Source: JAJFUG01 sp964473155
GTDB lineage: Bacteria; Gemmatimonadota; Glassbacteria; GWA2-58-10
Assembly: GCA_964473155.1 (NCBI GenBank)
Contig: CAYYNT010000007.1
Coordinates: 1 to 64,000 of the forward strand
Reading direction: 5' to 3'
Length of the DNA stretch: 64,000 nucleotides
Positions within the stretch are counted from its first letter, which is position 1; every line of letters starts with the position of its first letter. Both the position numbers and the translations under genes were made by a program. The notes under the pieces were generated by a model. That model ran no database searches. It saw nothing but the letters and a program-made list of their open reading frames with translations, and was not told where the DNA came from. Below are positions 1-9,161 of the stretch, piece after piece.

Positions 1-68
1 CCGGAGTTCGGGTCATCCGGCCAGGCGTTGGTTATGACACAGACCGGGCGTGGCATGGGGCCAGTCAT
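1..68 (-). CDS. Partial CDS, probable glycosyltransferase N-terminus
   Basis: The ATG at 66-68 (minus) overlaps the TGA stop of the upstream GT2 gene in an ATGA arrangement, so translation is probably coupled. Only about 22 codons lie in the window. They read MTGPMPRPVCVITN and continue AWPDDPNSG, which resembles the opening beta-strand and glycine-rich loop of GT4-type (GT-B fold) glycosyltransferases. The rest of the gene is beyond the left edge. The assignment rests on this short stretch and on the GT2 neighbour. Confidence 0.45.
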   Translation of the reverse strand, partial: MTGPMPRPVCVITNAWPDDPNS

Positions 69-1027
69 TTCCGGTTGCGCTCCTGACGCAGCAGGAGCAC
101 CTCTTTCTGGGTCCGGAACAGCTCGCGCCGCAATGCGGCTATCTGGGTGCTGACAAAGGCGAACCCTGCTATCTGGATGCCTGCCAGAAGGAGAAGCACG
201 CTCAGCCAGGCCAGCGGGCGGGTGGGGTTCAGCCGCTCGATCCACCAGAGATGGAACAGGTAGCCGGCGATACCGGCCGCGGCGAGGATCAGGACCAGGC
301 CCGCCACCCCGAAAAGAAGGATCGGCCGCTCGTAGAACGAGAACATCAGGTGGCTGAGCGCGGTGACACGGAACTTGAGCTTGCTTTTGCCGCGTTTCCG
401 GCTGGTCAGCACGGCCGGGACCTCGACTATCCTCAAGCCCGCGGCCTCGGCCCGGGCGACTGTCTCAAGATGAATGTCCTTGCCGTCGCTGTACAGCTCG
501 ATACACTCGAACACCCGGCGGCGGTAGGCGCGGAACACGCTGGTCAGGGTCCAGTAGCGACGCCCCATGGCCTGGCGCAGGATAACATTGGCGGCGCGGC
601 TGATAAACAGGCGCAACGGGGCCACGCCCTCGGCGCGCCCGCCCGGCATGTAGGGGCTGGCCAGCACTATATCCGGGCTGTCAGGAGCTTCGAGACGGCG
701 CACGAGTTCCAGTATCTGACGGGGATGGTAGCTCAGGTCGGCGTCTATCGCGACAATATATTCCCCCTCTGCGGCGGCGTAACCCGCGCGCAAAGCAGCC
801 CCCCGCCCGAGGTTCACCGGGTGTCCCGCGGCCCGGATTCGCCTGTCCCCGTCAGCCAGCGCCTGGATTATGCCCGGGGTGTCATCCACGGACCCGTCAT
901 CCACGCACAGCACCTCGAAGCTGATCCCCGAGGGTTCGAGTTCGGCCAGCACCGCGCTGACTGTGCTCCGGACATTCTCACCCTCGTTGTACATCGGAAT
1001 TATCACGCTGAGCCGGGGTTTTTCCAT
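65..1027 (-). CDS. GT2 glycosyltransferase, DPM1/GtrB-like
   Basis: 320 aa, complete. The N-terminus (SVIIPMYNEGENV) is the classic GT-A nucleotide-sugar-binding start; DDGSVDD lies near residue 42 and DADLSYHP near 95, the metal- and sugar-binding aspartates. The C-terminal third holds two hydrophobic segments (about 235-258 and 275-300), as in dolichyl/undecaprenyl-phosphate sugar transferases such as DPM1, GtrB and ArnC. It therefore probably moves a sugar from a nucleotide donor to a polyprenyl phosphate at the inner membrane. It overlaps the next minus-strand gene by 4 bp. The sugar and the final glycan cannot be told from the sequence. Confidence 0.85.
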   Translation of the reverse strand: MEKPRLSVIIPMYNEGENVRSTVSAVLAELEPSGISFEVLCVDDGSVDDTPGIIQALADGDRRIRAAGHPVNLGRGAALRAGYAAAEGEYIVAIDADLSYHPRQILELVRRLEAPDSPDIVLASPYMPGGRAEGVAPLRLFISRAANVILRQAMGRRYWTLTSVFRAYRRRVFECIELYSDGKDIHLETVARAEAAGLRIVEVPAVLTSRKRGKSKLKFRVTALSHLMFSFYERPILLFGVAGLVLILAAAGIAGYLFHLWWIERLNPTRPLAWLSVLLLLAGIQIAGFAFVSTQIAALRRELFRTQKEVLLLRQERNRK

Positions 1028-1202
1028 ACGGGGAACCGTTCTCCAGGAAGCGTTTATTCATATGCAGAAAACGGAATGACAAGATCGAGAGGCAGCAATA
1101 AACGTTCCAGTATACTTCCCCTCATCCAGGGTGTCAAGGCTGTGCTGGAAATCCTGACAAATTTGAACTTGCCAGAGTTTACGTGGAATGGTATTATTAA
1201 AA

Positions 1203-1232
1203 TTGATTGTGTCTTTTCGTTGATTTTATAAT
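1203..1232 (+). promoter_or_regulatory. Candidate sigma70 promoter for the pilus locus
   Basis: TTGATT (1203-1208), an 18-nt spacer and TATAAT (1227-1232) lie in the 328-bp AT-rich gap 1028-1355 between the divergent GT2 and pilB-like genes. A start near 1239 would give a leader of roughly 115 nt. Apart from this promoter I see nothing else in that gap. Confidence 0.45.
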
Positions 1233-1355
1233 TAGCGGGATATCTATAAATAAATTTTATCTAAATGTTTCAGGTCATAACCGAGTCTGTCCGGACCGGC
1301 CATTCTGAGCAATATGCGGCGGGTTGCGGGGCGGCAGGCAATCGGGGGACTTCAG

Positions 1356-3038
1356 ATGGCGATTGAAGCGACACAGCCGCTGGGTCAGAGACTGGTGGAT
1401 GCGCGGGTGATAACGCGCGATCAGCTCGAACTTGGGGTAAAGGAACAGAACCGCACCGGCAAACGCCTGGGCGAGGTGCTGGTGAACCTGGGGTTCTGCA
1501 AGGAAGAGGATGTCGCCCAGGTGGTGGCGAGCCAGGCCGGCGTGAAACTGCTCGAGCTCAGCCGCCGTCGCGGCGACCCCAATGCGATCCAGCTTATTGA
1601 CAAGGAATTCGCCAAGAGCAACAAGCTCGTGCCGGTTTCGCTGGAGAACGACACCCTGCTGGTGGCGATGGACAACACGCTGGACGTGATGATGATCGAC
1701 CAGTTGCAGAGCCGCACCGGCCGGTTCATCGAGGCGGTCCAGGCCACCGAGAGCGATATCATGTCCGCCATCGAGCGGTTCTACGAGGGCGAGGTCAGCG
1801 AGGACGATGTAATCGAGCAGTTGTCCCTCGCCGCGGAACGCAGCGGGGCGGATGAGCGCCAGGCCACGACTGAGGAATCTCCGGTGGTGAAGATAGTGGA
1901 CCAGCTCCTGATAAAGGGCGCGCGCAGCGGGGCCACGGACATACATATCGAGCCGGATGAGAACACGATCCGCACGCGTTTCAGGATCGACGGCATCCTG
2001 CAACAGGGACCGTCGCTGCCCAAGACCCTTCAGTCCGGCGTCATAGCCCGTCTCAAGGTGATGAGCAACATGAACATCGCCGAGAGCCGCCTTCCTCAGG
2101 ACGGACGCATCCGGTTCCACATGGGGCGCAAGCAGGTGGACCTTCGAGTCTCGACCCTGCCCACGATCAATGGGGAGAACGTGGTGCTGAGGCTTCTGGA
2201 CAAGAGCAAGGTTATCCTGGGACTGGAGAGGCTGGGATTCACACCCAAGAACTTCGAGATATTCAAGCGCTCGATAACCCGTCCCAACGGCATTATCCTG
2301 GTCACCGGCCCGACCGGAAGCGGAAAGACCACCACGCTTTACTCGGCGCTCAGCTTCCTGAACAATTCCGAACGCAAGATAGTCACCCTGGAGGACCCGG
2401 TCGAATATGAGATGACCCTGGTCCGCCAGGCCCAGATAAACACACGCGCCGGGTTCACTTACGCCGCGGGCATGCGCGCGATCCTCAGGCAGGACCCGGA
2501 TGTGATCCTGGTGGGCGAGATTCGAGACCAGGAGACCGCAGAAATCGCGATGCAGGCCGCCATGACCGGCCATCTGGTTTTCAGCACCCTGCACACGAAC
2601 GACTCGGCCGGGGCTTTCCCCCGTCTTATAGACATGGGCATCGAGTCATTCCTGGTTTCCAGTTCGGTCAACTGTGTTCTGGCTCAACGTCTTATCCGCA
2701 AGATATGCCCGTCCTGCAAGAAAGAGCACGAGCCGTCGGATGATGACCTCCGCAAACTGGGTCTGAACGAAAAGGGGCGCAAATACAAGTTCTATCACGG
2801 CGAAGGTTGCGATGCCTGCAACGGGGTCGGCTACAGCGGACGCTGCGCTATCTACGAGGTCCTGACAGTCAGCCCTCGGATCGAAAAGCTGGTGCTGCGC
2901 CGCGCGGATGGGCCGGAGATCAAGGCCGCCGCGATAGAGGAGGGGATGGCCACCCTGATGCACGATGCCCTGATCAAGGCGGTGAACGGGCAGACAAGCA
3001 TCGAGGAAGTCCTGCGGGTTACGTACTCCGGGATGTAA
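1356..3038 (+). CDS. pilB: Type IV pilus/T2SS assembly ATPase (PilB/GspE/MshE)
   Basis: 560 aa from the ATG at 1356, which has a GGGGG ribosome site at 1344-1348; an in-frame ATG at 1314 lacks one. The N-terminus carries two tandem motifs of the type RLGEVLVNLGF..., the layout of the MshEN domain that binds c-di-GMP in MshE. The motor domain has Walker A GPTGSGKTTT (about 317-326), Walker B in DPDVILVGEIRD (about 379) and the His-box STLHTN. Two CxxC pairs (about 451 and 485) form the zinc-binding C-domain of extension ATPases. It powers pilus or pseudopilus assembly at the inner membrane. First gene of a collinear run of nine; the 21-bp gap to the platform gene suggests co-transcription. Confidence 0.95.
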   Translation: MAIEATQPLGQRLVDARVITRDQLELGVKEQNRTGKRLGEVLVNLGFCKEEDVAQVVASQAGVKLLELSRRRGDPNAIQLIDKEFAKSNKLVPVSLENDTLLVAMDNTLDVMMIDQLQSRTGRFIEAVQATESDIMSAIERFYEGEVSEDDVIEQLSLAAERSGADERQATTEESPVVKIVDQLLIKGARSGATDIHIEPDENTIRTRFRIDGILQQGPSLPKTLQSGVIARLKVMSNMNIAESRLPQDGRIRFHMGRKQVDLRVSTLPTINGENVVLRLLDKSKVILGLERLGFTPKNFEIFKRSITRPNGIILVTGPTGSGKTTTLYSALSFLNNSERKIVTLEDPVEYEMTLVRQAQINTRAGFTYAAGMRAILRQDPDVILVGEIRDQETAEIAMQAAMTGHLVFSTLHTNDSAGAFPRLIDMGIESFLVSSSVNCVLAQRLIRKICPSCKKEHEPSDDDLRKLGLNEKGRKYKFYHGEGCDACNGVGYSGRCAIYEVLTVSPRIEKLVLRRADGPEIKAAAIEEGMATLMHDALIKAVNGQTSIEEVLRVTYSGM

Positions 3039-3059
3039 AAAATTGTCTGGGAGCGGCAC

Positions 3060-4304
3060 ATGCCGGTTTATGATTACAAGGCCACGGACGACGCGGGTAA
3101 GACTGTCAAGGGGTCGCTGACCGCGCAGGATGAGGCTGACCTGGAAACCCTGCTCGGAAAGAGCAATCTCTACCTGATCTCGGCCCGCGAATCGAAAAAC
3201 GGCGGCAAGGGCGGCTCCGGCGGCTCGGGCCGCGCTGAAGCCGGTTCGCGGCGAGTTGTGCGGGCCAAGGTCAAGCGCCAGGACCTGATCGCTTTCACCG
3301 TGCACCTTTCCACGGTGATCGGCGCCGGCGTGCCGATATTGCAGGGCCTGGACGATATGATCGAGGAGACCGAGAACCCGCGATTCCGCGAGGTCATCCG
3401 CGGCATCCGCCAGCTCATACAGGACGGATTCAGCATATCCGACGCTTTCTCCCAGTACCCGGATATTTTCAGCGAGCTGTACGTGTCCATCCTGAAGAGC
3501 GGCGAAAGCACGGGCCGTCTGGACGAGGTGCTCAAGGAGATTGTCCGCTTCCTCGAATGGCAGAGCGAGCTGATCGGAACTATCAAGCAGGCCAGCACCT
3601 ACCCGGTCATTGTCATGATCGCTGTCGGCGGCCTTATCACAGCCCTGTTCACGTTTATTTTGCCGAGATTTCTCGGGATATTTGACAGTTTCAATATTCC
3701 ATTGCCCCTGCCCACGCGGATTGTGATCGCAATCAGCGGGTTCTTCCAGAATTTCTGGTGGCTGATTATCGCGGCGGCGGTTGCGGCGGTGATCGGGCTG
3801 CGGGCGGCCAACAAGACCCCGGGCGGACGGATGACTCTGGACCGGATCAAGCTGAAAATACCGGTTTTTGGTGAACTGGTCCGCAAGATCGCGCTCAGCC
3901 GCTTTGCCCACTACCTGGCCACGCTTTTCGGCGCGGGTGTGAACATAATGAACGCGCTGGAGGTGGTCGAGCGCGTAGTGGGAAATGCAGTGCTGGCCGA
4001 GGTGATCAGGCGCTCGCGCATCCAGGTGGGCACCGGCCAGACTATTGCCGGGGCGCTGCGCGAGAGCGGGCAGTTTCCCTCGATGGTCGTGCGGATGGTG
4101 ACAATAGGAGAGACCACCGGAAACCTCGAGGAAACCCTGCAGAAAGTGGCGGATTATTATGACCGTGAGGTTCCACAGGCCGTGAAAAGGCTGACCACCG
4201 TGCTGGAGAGCGCCATTATCGTGGTGCTCGGAGTGACAATCCTTTTCGTGGTTCTGGCGATCCTTCTGCCCATGCTGTCCCTTCAGCAACTGGGTCAGAG
4301 CTGA
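3060..4304 (+). CDS. pilC: Inner-membrane platform protein (PilC/GspF/MshG)
   Basis: 414 aa. Two T2SSF domains (about residues 75-200 and 280-400) each end in hydrophobic segments, and a final membrane helix (VVLGVTILFVVLAILLPML) closes the protein. A Gly/Ser-rich linker of about 20 residues sits near residue 45, just after a short N-terminal domain. GspF-family proteins form the membrane base on which the assembly ATPase acts. The ATG at 3060 follows GGGAGCGGCAC, a usable ribosome site. It lies between the ATPase and the prepilin, as in MSHA, T4P and T2SS operons. Confidence 0.94.
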   Translation: MPVYDYKATDDAGKTVKGSLTAQDEADLETLLGKSNLYLISARESKNGGKGGSGGSGRAEAGSRRVVRAKVKRQDLIAFTVHLSTVIGAGVPILQGLDDMIEETENPRFREVIRGIRQLIQDGFSISDAFSQYPDIFSELYVSILKSGESTGRLDEVLKEIVRFLEWQSELIGTIKQASTYPVIVMIAVGGLITALFTFILPRFLGIFDSFNIPLPLPTRIVIAISGFFQNFWWLIIAAAVAAVIGLRAANKTPGGRMTLDRIKLKIPVFGELVRKIALSRFAHYLATLFGAGVNIMNALEVVERVVGNAVLAEVIRRSRIQVGTGQTIAGALRESGQFPSMVVRMVTIGETTGNLEETLQKVADYYDREVPQAVKRLTTVLESAIIVVLGVTILFVVLAILLPMLSLQQLGQS

Positions 4305-4329
4305 ACCCGACATTTCGGGGGAGGTTAAT

Positions 4330-6093
4330 ATGCAGTGGAATAAAACTGAAGAGAGCCACGGTTTCAGCCTGATCGAAATAATAGTGGCAATCGCCATAAT
4401 GTCTATACTCGCCGCGGCCCTGGTGCCGGTGGCTTACAACCAGATTGAGCAGGCGCGCTACAAGCGTTTGCTCCAGGACATGCAGTCGATTTACGAGGCG
4501 GCGATGGGCAAGCCGCAGGAGAACTATTTCGGTTTCGTCGGGGATGTCGGCCGTCTGCCGGATTCGATCCCTCAGCTCATAAGCGGAACGGGTCAGGGCG
4601 CGGCCTGGAACGGACCGTATCTGTCGGGCGCATCGCTAAACGTCAAAGATCCGTACGGCAAAGCCTATGTTTTCGACAAGAACCCTATCCGTGTGCGGAG
4701 CTGGGGAGCTGACCGGACCAACAATAACGGGACCGGAGATGACGTTTTTTACCCCGCGAACTCTGTAGCCACTTTCAAGGGCGGGCTGGAAGTGCAGGTG
4801 AACATCAACGGCCGCCTGATCACAAACGCCGCCACCGAGCAGGTCACGGCAGATTTATCGTATGCAAACAATGGCGCCCCGGCGGTGATGAACTTGAATT
4901 TTAACACGACCGACATGGTTTTCCGCGCCGACTCTGTGCACCAGGGGGTTCACGTTCTTACAGTCAATGCAGCCAAGGCCGTTCTTGATCCTGCCAGCGT
5001 AGCCAAACAACTGGTGAATATCCTTCCCGGCTCAAAAACTAAAGTGACCGTAAGCATGGAAGATGCGGACTACATGCTCCGCAACGACACTGATATCAAC
5101 GCCAACGGCATAATCGACCGGCTGGAGGACATGGACGGCGACGGGATTCCGAACAGCATCGACCCGGATGCGGACGGGGACGGGACGCCGAACGCCATCG
5201 ACCTGGATTCTCTCGATGCAACCATCTCCGGGACAATAGCCGGATCGAGTTCCACCCCGACTGTCACCAATGTCACCCCCAGTTATGGCCGTCAGGGAGA
5301 CAATAATAAAGTGATTACGATTGACGGGTCTTATTTCGCCGACGGCGCCACCGTGGCGTTCAGCGGGACTGGCATAACAGTGCTCACAGTCCCGGCAACC
5401 TTCGTCGGGGCCACCCAGGTGGCGGTGGCTGTCAATATTGCCTCCACGGCGTCCACCGGCTACCGGAATGTAACCGTTACCAATCCTAATAGCCTGTACG
5501 GTTCAGGCTTCAATGCGTTCGAGGTTCTGACTGCAACAGGCACGCCGGCGCCACAGATTACACTTATTTCGCCGAATGATGTCGAGCAGGGCGCCTCTAA
5601 CCGTCTTATCACAATTACGGGCCAGAATTTCGTGAGCGGCTCCACAGTGGTATTCTCCAATACAAGTATAACGCTGGTGAGCAAGACATTTGTCAGCGCC
5701 TCGCAGATCAACGCCACGATCAATGTTGGGACAAATGCCTCCACCGGCGCCGGCACCCTGCGTATCACCAACCCGGATACCAAATGGGTGGAGGTGCCTT
5801 TCACGGTTTCGGTGGTCAGGCCGAACATTGCTTCAATCAGCCCGGCCAGCGGCAGCACCGGTACGAATAACGTTGTGATTACAGTAACAGGCAGCAATTT
5901 TGTCAGCGGCTTTACGGCTACAACCAGCGGCTCCCCACTTACAGTAGACCAGACAACGTTTGTAAGCTCAACCAGTATCAGGGTCAGGGTGGATATCGGT
6001 TTCGCTCTTGTCGGGGTGGACCGGAATATTTATATCACCAATCCTGGCGGCGGGTCTGACACGACAACTTTCCATATCAACGGAATGTTCTAA
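4330..6093 (+). CDS. Giant prepilin-like protein with TSP3 and three TIG domains
   Basis: 587 aa. The start carries a type III prepilin leader (SHG|FSLIEIIVAI), cleavable by prepilin peptidase, with Glu at +5 and a hydrophobic N-helix. Residues 40-140 resemble a GspG-like globular head. At about 252-295 there is an Asp-rich stretch (DMDGDGIPN, DADGDGTPN) typical of thrombospondin type 3/dockerin-like calcium loops. Three IPT/TIG immunoglobulin-like repeats follow (about 309-398, 407-495, 497-585), each with a conserved P.. GxxG..V.I.G..F pattern. The protein is several times longer than usual pilins and may be an adhesive tip or minor pilin. No small major pilin gene is in the window. Confidence 0.88.
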   Translation: MQWNKTEESHGFSLIEIIVAIAIMSILAAALVPVAYNQIEQARYKRLLQDMQSIYEAAMGKPQENYFGFVGDVGRLPDSIPQLISGTGQGAAWNGPYLSGASLNVKDPYGKAYVFDKNPIRVRSWGADRTNNNGTGDDVFYPANSVATFKGGLEVQVNINGRLITNAATEQVTADLSYANNGAPAVMNLNFNTTDMVFRADSVHQGVHVLTVNAAKAVLDPASVAKQLVNILPGSKTKVTVSMEDADYMLRNDTDINANGIIDRLEDMDGDGIPNSIDPDADGDGTPNAIDLDSLDATISGTIAGSSSTPTVTNVTPSYGRQGDNNKVITIDGSYFADGATVAFSGTGITVLTVPATFVGATQVAVAVNIASTASTGYRNVTVTNPNSLYGSGFNAFEVLTATGTPAPQITLISPNDVEQGASNRLITITGQNFVSGSTVVFSNTSITLVSKTFVSASQINATINVGTNASTGAGTLRITNPDTKWVEVPFTVSVVRPNIASISPASGSTGTNNVVITVTGSNFVSGFTATTSGSPLTVDQTTFVSSTSIRVRVDIGFALVGVDRNIYITNPGGGSDTTTFHINGMF

Positions 6094-6104
6094 CGAGGAC
6101 GCTT

Positions 6105-6707
6105 TTGCAGCGGAAACAGATCATAGTGCTGGTGCTGGCCCTTGCAGGCCTTCTCGGCGGCGCCTGGAACTGGATGCGCTATTTCAAGAAGAATGCTCCA
6201 GTGGTGGCGGAAAACCTCGAGGTGGTGCGGCAGCCCTCGAAAGTGGAGCAGGCATTCCAGGCCGAACAGCAGACCCAGGCAGCCGCCGCAGCCGCTCCAG
6301 CCGCGGGAGAGGCGCGGGGGGCTGCGCCGGTGCAGACTGTTGAAATCCCGCAGAGCCTGGGCCGCAACCCTTTCCTCACGCCGGAGGAAGAAGATGCGCT
6401 GTCCAGGGGAATCGAGCTTGAGATCCCTTCCCCCGCGGATGAGCCAATTGCACAAGATCAATCCGCAGTCATGCCGGAAATCATTGTGAAGGGCCTGATC
6501 CAGGACAACATTTCAGGCCGTTACATGGCCCTGGTCGAGGGCCGCTATTACGGGGTCGGGGATAATATAGGAGTAGAGCGGATAGTATCGCTGGATTCAA
6601 ACGGCCTTGTTCTGGAATACGGCGGAAGGACCAGACAGGTCCCGGCCGGCGTTTCATCCAGAGACACTTCCTCGACACATATTATCCGGATGAGAAAGAC
6701 TCCCTGA
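6105..6707 (+). CDS. PilP/GspC-like pilus assembly protein
   Basis: 200 aa. TTG start at 6105, 11 bp after the prepilin stop, with GAGG at 6095-6098. One N-terminal membrane helix (IIVLVLALAGLLGGAW) is followed by an Ala/Gln-rich linker and then a region containing RNPF and a small beta-domain (about 125-185: VKGLIQDNISGRYMALVEG, YGVGDNI). This is the plan of the HR domain of GspC and of the PilP lipoprotein domain, which tie the inner-membrane complex to the secretin. A lipobox is absent, so it is more GspC-like in anchoring. Family assignment is by layout and short motifs. Confidence 0.7.
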   Translation: MQRKQIIVLVLALAGLLGGAWNWMRYFKKNAPVVAENLEVVRQPSKVEQAFQAEQQTQAAAAAAPAAGEARGAAPVQTVEIPQSLGRNPFLTPEEEDALSRGIELEIPSPADEPIAQDQSAVMPEIIVKGLIQDNISGRYMALVEGRYYGVGDNIGVERIVSLDSNGLVLEYGGRTRQVPAGVSSRDTSSTHIIRMRKTP

Positions 6708-6759
6708 AAGAAACTGGGAACCTGGATACTAATCAACCGAACACGTGGTGCAGAGTGTA

Positions 6760-8409
6760 ATGGCTGAAAAAGTGGACAAGAAGCCTGTACGGCGTAAATC
6801 CAAGTATACGCCCTCGGCGATTCTCCAGTCTCTGGGGCTGACCCGCCCCGGCGGGAGGAACGTGATCGGATTGCAGATCACGCCATCGATCCTGCGGATA
6901 ATAGAGATCGACCGCGGAGCGAGCCCGCCGAAGATCATCAATTTTTCCTCCATCGATCCCCTGATGGACAACGTGCAGGAAGCCACGGATCAGATACTCG
7001 GCCTGATGCATGAGAAAGGCATCGTCGCCGCCACCGTGCATTCCATTGTTTATGACACCGGCGTCGAGCACCGTCAGGTGTCGCTGCCCGCTCTCAACCG
7101 GAACGAGATGGAAGCCCTGGTTAAGCGCGAGGTCAAAAAGATTGTTCCCGAGGCAGGCAGCCGTGATGTCGTCTCCGCTTTCTGGTTCGATCGCGGAGCG
7201 AAGCGCGCCGGGCGGAAAGCCGATGTACTTATCGGAGTTGTGCCGCGTGAGAACCCGGGGCGCATTATCGGGCTGATGGAGCATTGCGAGCTTGAAACAC
7301 AGCTTATCAGCACCGTGCCGCTGTCGTTGATCTCTGCCCTTGAGCCTTACGGGGATCGGGCGTCCAAGCGTATCACCGCAGTCGTGCATCTGGAGCGCGA
7401 CCGGAGTTTCCTGGTCATCTCCAACCGCGGGACATGGGTCTTTTCGCGTGAATTCCAATCCGTGTTGAGCAAGCAGGAGAGCGACAATCAGCCACAGACC
7501 CCCTTGCAGGCGCGCCGTCAGTTCGCCAGCGCGCGCTACATCGCCGATCAGGAACGTCTGCTGATCGAGGTCAACCGAAGCCTTTTGTATTTCAAGCAGA
7601 GGTTCCGCGGGGAGGGCGTCGGCCTGATTGTCATGAGCGGCGAAGCTTTCAACCTGGATGAGATTTCGGTCGCCATCGGCAAGAATATCGGCATTGAGTC
7701 CTGCACGTACCTGCCGTCCGAGGGGTTCCAATACAGGCAACTGGGCGAGCGCGCCGAAAAACTGGAGCGGATTTTCCCGTCCCTTGCCCTGCCGATTGGC
7801 GCGGCGCTGCAGAACGTGAGGGATGCCAAGCTCAATTTCGTGCCTCCGGCCTACATGTCGAGACGGCAGGCCCGCCTGCGCCGCACTTTTACCGTGGCCG
7901 CAGCCGTGTTTATCTTCATAGCGCTAAGCTCCGGTTACGTGATGATAAGGAATACGCGGCTTGACCTGGAGCAGACTATTCGTGAGAACAGGCAGGAAGA
8001 AAGACTCGCCGAACTGACCCACGACCTCGATAAGATTGCCGGAGTCAAGCAGTCCCGGGATCTTGCTGAAATGAGGCGGGCCTTTCTGGCGCGCTTTATG
8101 GCGACAAGCTCTCATGAAAGACAACTGTTGCTCGCCCTGAGTAATTTTCTTCCGGAAAAGGCCTGCCTGTTGAATTTGAAGATGGACGAAAGCGGAGAAA
8201 AACCAACCGTTTCCATAACCGGACAGATCAAAAGCAACTCGATTGCTGAAACGGATGCCGTTCTTAACCTGCTTTATCAGCGCCTGCAGGGCTGTGGACT
8301 GTTTGCCAGCCTCAAGGAACCCCGGATAAACGGCAGCTACGAGGGAAGCGCATATGTTCTCTCATTCCAGGTTGAGTGTGAGCTGGGAAGCGCGGGGGCC
8401 GGGAAATGA
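6760..8409 (+). CDS. PilM-PilN fusion protein
   Basis: About 549 aa from the ATG at 6760; a GTG at 6745 is possible and neither has a strong ribosome site. Residues 35-360 are an actin-like PilM/FtsA-type domain (VIGLQITPSILRIIEI, later VVHLERDRSFLVIS and the SLLYFKQRF segment). After LNFVPPAYMSRRQ, the equivalent of the PilN INLLP motif, comes a membrane helix (about 377-395), a coiled coil and a periplasmic ferredoxin-like domain. In most type IV pilus systems PilM and PilN are separate and joined by the PilN tail. Fusion here would fix them 1:1. The stop overlaps the PilO-like start (ATGA at 8406-8409). Confidence 0.85.
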   Translation: MAEKVDKKPVRRKSKYTPSAILQSLGLTRPGGRNVIGLQITPSILRIIEIDRGASPPKIINFSSIDPLMDNVQEATDQILGLMHEKGIVAATVHSIVYDTGVEHRQVSLPALNRNEMEALVKREVKKIVPEAGSRDVVSAFWFDRGAKRAGRKADVLIGVVPRENPGRIIGLMEHCELETQLISTVPLSLISALEPYGDRASKRITAVVHLERDRSFLVISNRGTWVFSREFQSVLSKQESDNQPQTPLQARRQFASARYIADQERLLIEVNRSLLYFKQRFRGEGVGLIVMSGEAFNLDEISVAIGKNIGIESCTYLPSEGFQYRQLGERAEKLERIFPSLALPIGAALQNVRDAKLNFVPPAYMSRRQARLRRTFTVAAAVFIFIALSSGYVMIRNTRLDLEQTIRENRQEERLAELTHDLDKIAGVKQSRDLAEMRRAFLARFMATSSHERQLLLALSNFLPEKACLLNLKMDESGEKPTVSITGQIKSNSIAETDAVLNLLYQRLQGCGLFASLKEPRINGSYEGSAYVLSFQVECELGSAGAGK

Positions 8410-8966
8410 ATCTCAAGGGCATCCTGAAAAAAGTGCTGTTGCCGCTCGGTGTGCTTTTGTTTTTCGCGGCCGTCTGGTTTGGGCTGTTCCGTCCGGAGAT
8501 GGCCAAGATTGCGGAGTACAGGAATAAGCCGATGGCCACCCAGCAGCAGATAGAATCGATTACAGCCCAGATCGGTTCTTTCGAGGAACCCACGAACGAG
8601 GAGCGGGAGAAGTGGGACAGCCTGGCAAACGAAATACAGCGCAAAATTCCGAGAGGGAAGGAAATAACCGCGCTTTATTCCGAAATGTCCCGGCTCGTTG
8701 AAAAATATTCGCTCGCCGAGTTTCAGCGCGAACTTGTCGAACTGCCTGCCGGAACCGAGGCGCAGGTGACGGATGAAGACGGGGTGCCGCGCAGCAGTTT
8801 CGATCTTAAATTGACCTTTCAATGCAGGTTTGAGTCGCTGATCGGTTTTCTGGACGACATACGCTCACTGGACCGTCTGGTCGAAGTGACAGCACTCGAT
8901 ATTACACGTGGAGTGCCAAACGTTATGGTGAGCCTGAATCTTAAATGCTATTACACCCCGGGATAA
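8406..8966 (+). CDS. pilO: PilO-like pilus assembly protein
   Basis: 186 aa, start overlapping the PilM-PilN stop by 4 bp. One N-terminal membrane helix (VLLPLGVLLFFAAVWFGLF) is followed by a coiled coil (about 35-90) and a small C-terminal alpha/beta domain that ends by residue 186. This is the PilO/GspM plan; PilO pairs with PilN in the periplasm. The gene is followed by 195 bp of non-coding DNA before the secretin gene, containing a perfect inverted repeat (8973-8979/8983-8989) with no T-run. Confidence 0.82.
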   Translation: MNLKGILKKVLLPLGVLLFFAAVWFGLFRPEMAKIAEYRNKPMATQQQIESITAQIGSFEEPTNEEREKWDSLANEIQRKIPRGKEITALYSEMSRLVEKYSLAEFQRELVELPAGTEAQVTDEDGVPRSSFDLKLTFQCRFESLIGFLDDIRSLDRLVEVTALDITRGVPNVMVSLNLKCYYTPG

Positions 8967-9161
8967 AGTCCAAAGGCAATAATTGCCTTGAGCCCCGGGA
9001 AAATTGTTCCATTCCTTTGTATTAAAGGCTCCATAAGGCCGCCCCGGCGTCTGGTTCGATTTTTGCAATTAAATCGTTGCACAGACAGCGGGCTTATCCG
9101 CCTTGCCCCTGTTGAGCGCGGAAAATAATGCCTTTTCGGAGCAATCTACCCGGGAGGAAAG

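Noticed and set aside
65..1231. Long plus-strand frame opposite the GT2 gene
   Set aside because: Shadow frame; the minus strand encodes a protein with complete GT2 motifs.
1275..2594. Long minus-strand frame opposite the pilus ATPase
   Set aside because: Shadow of a gene with intact Walker and zinc motifs; high GC content keeps antisense frames open.
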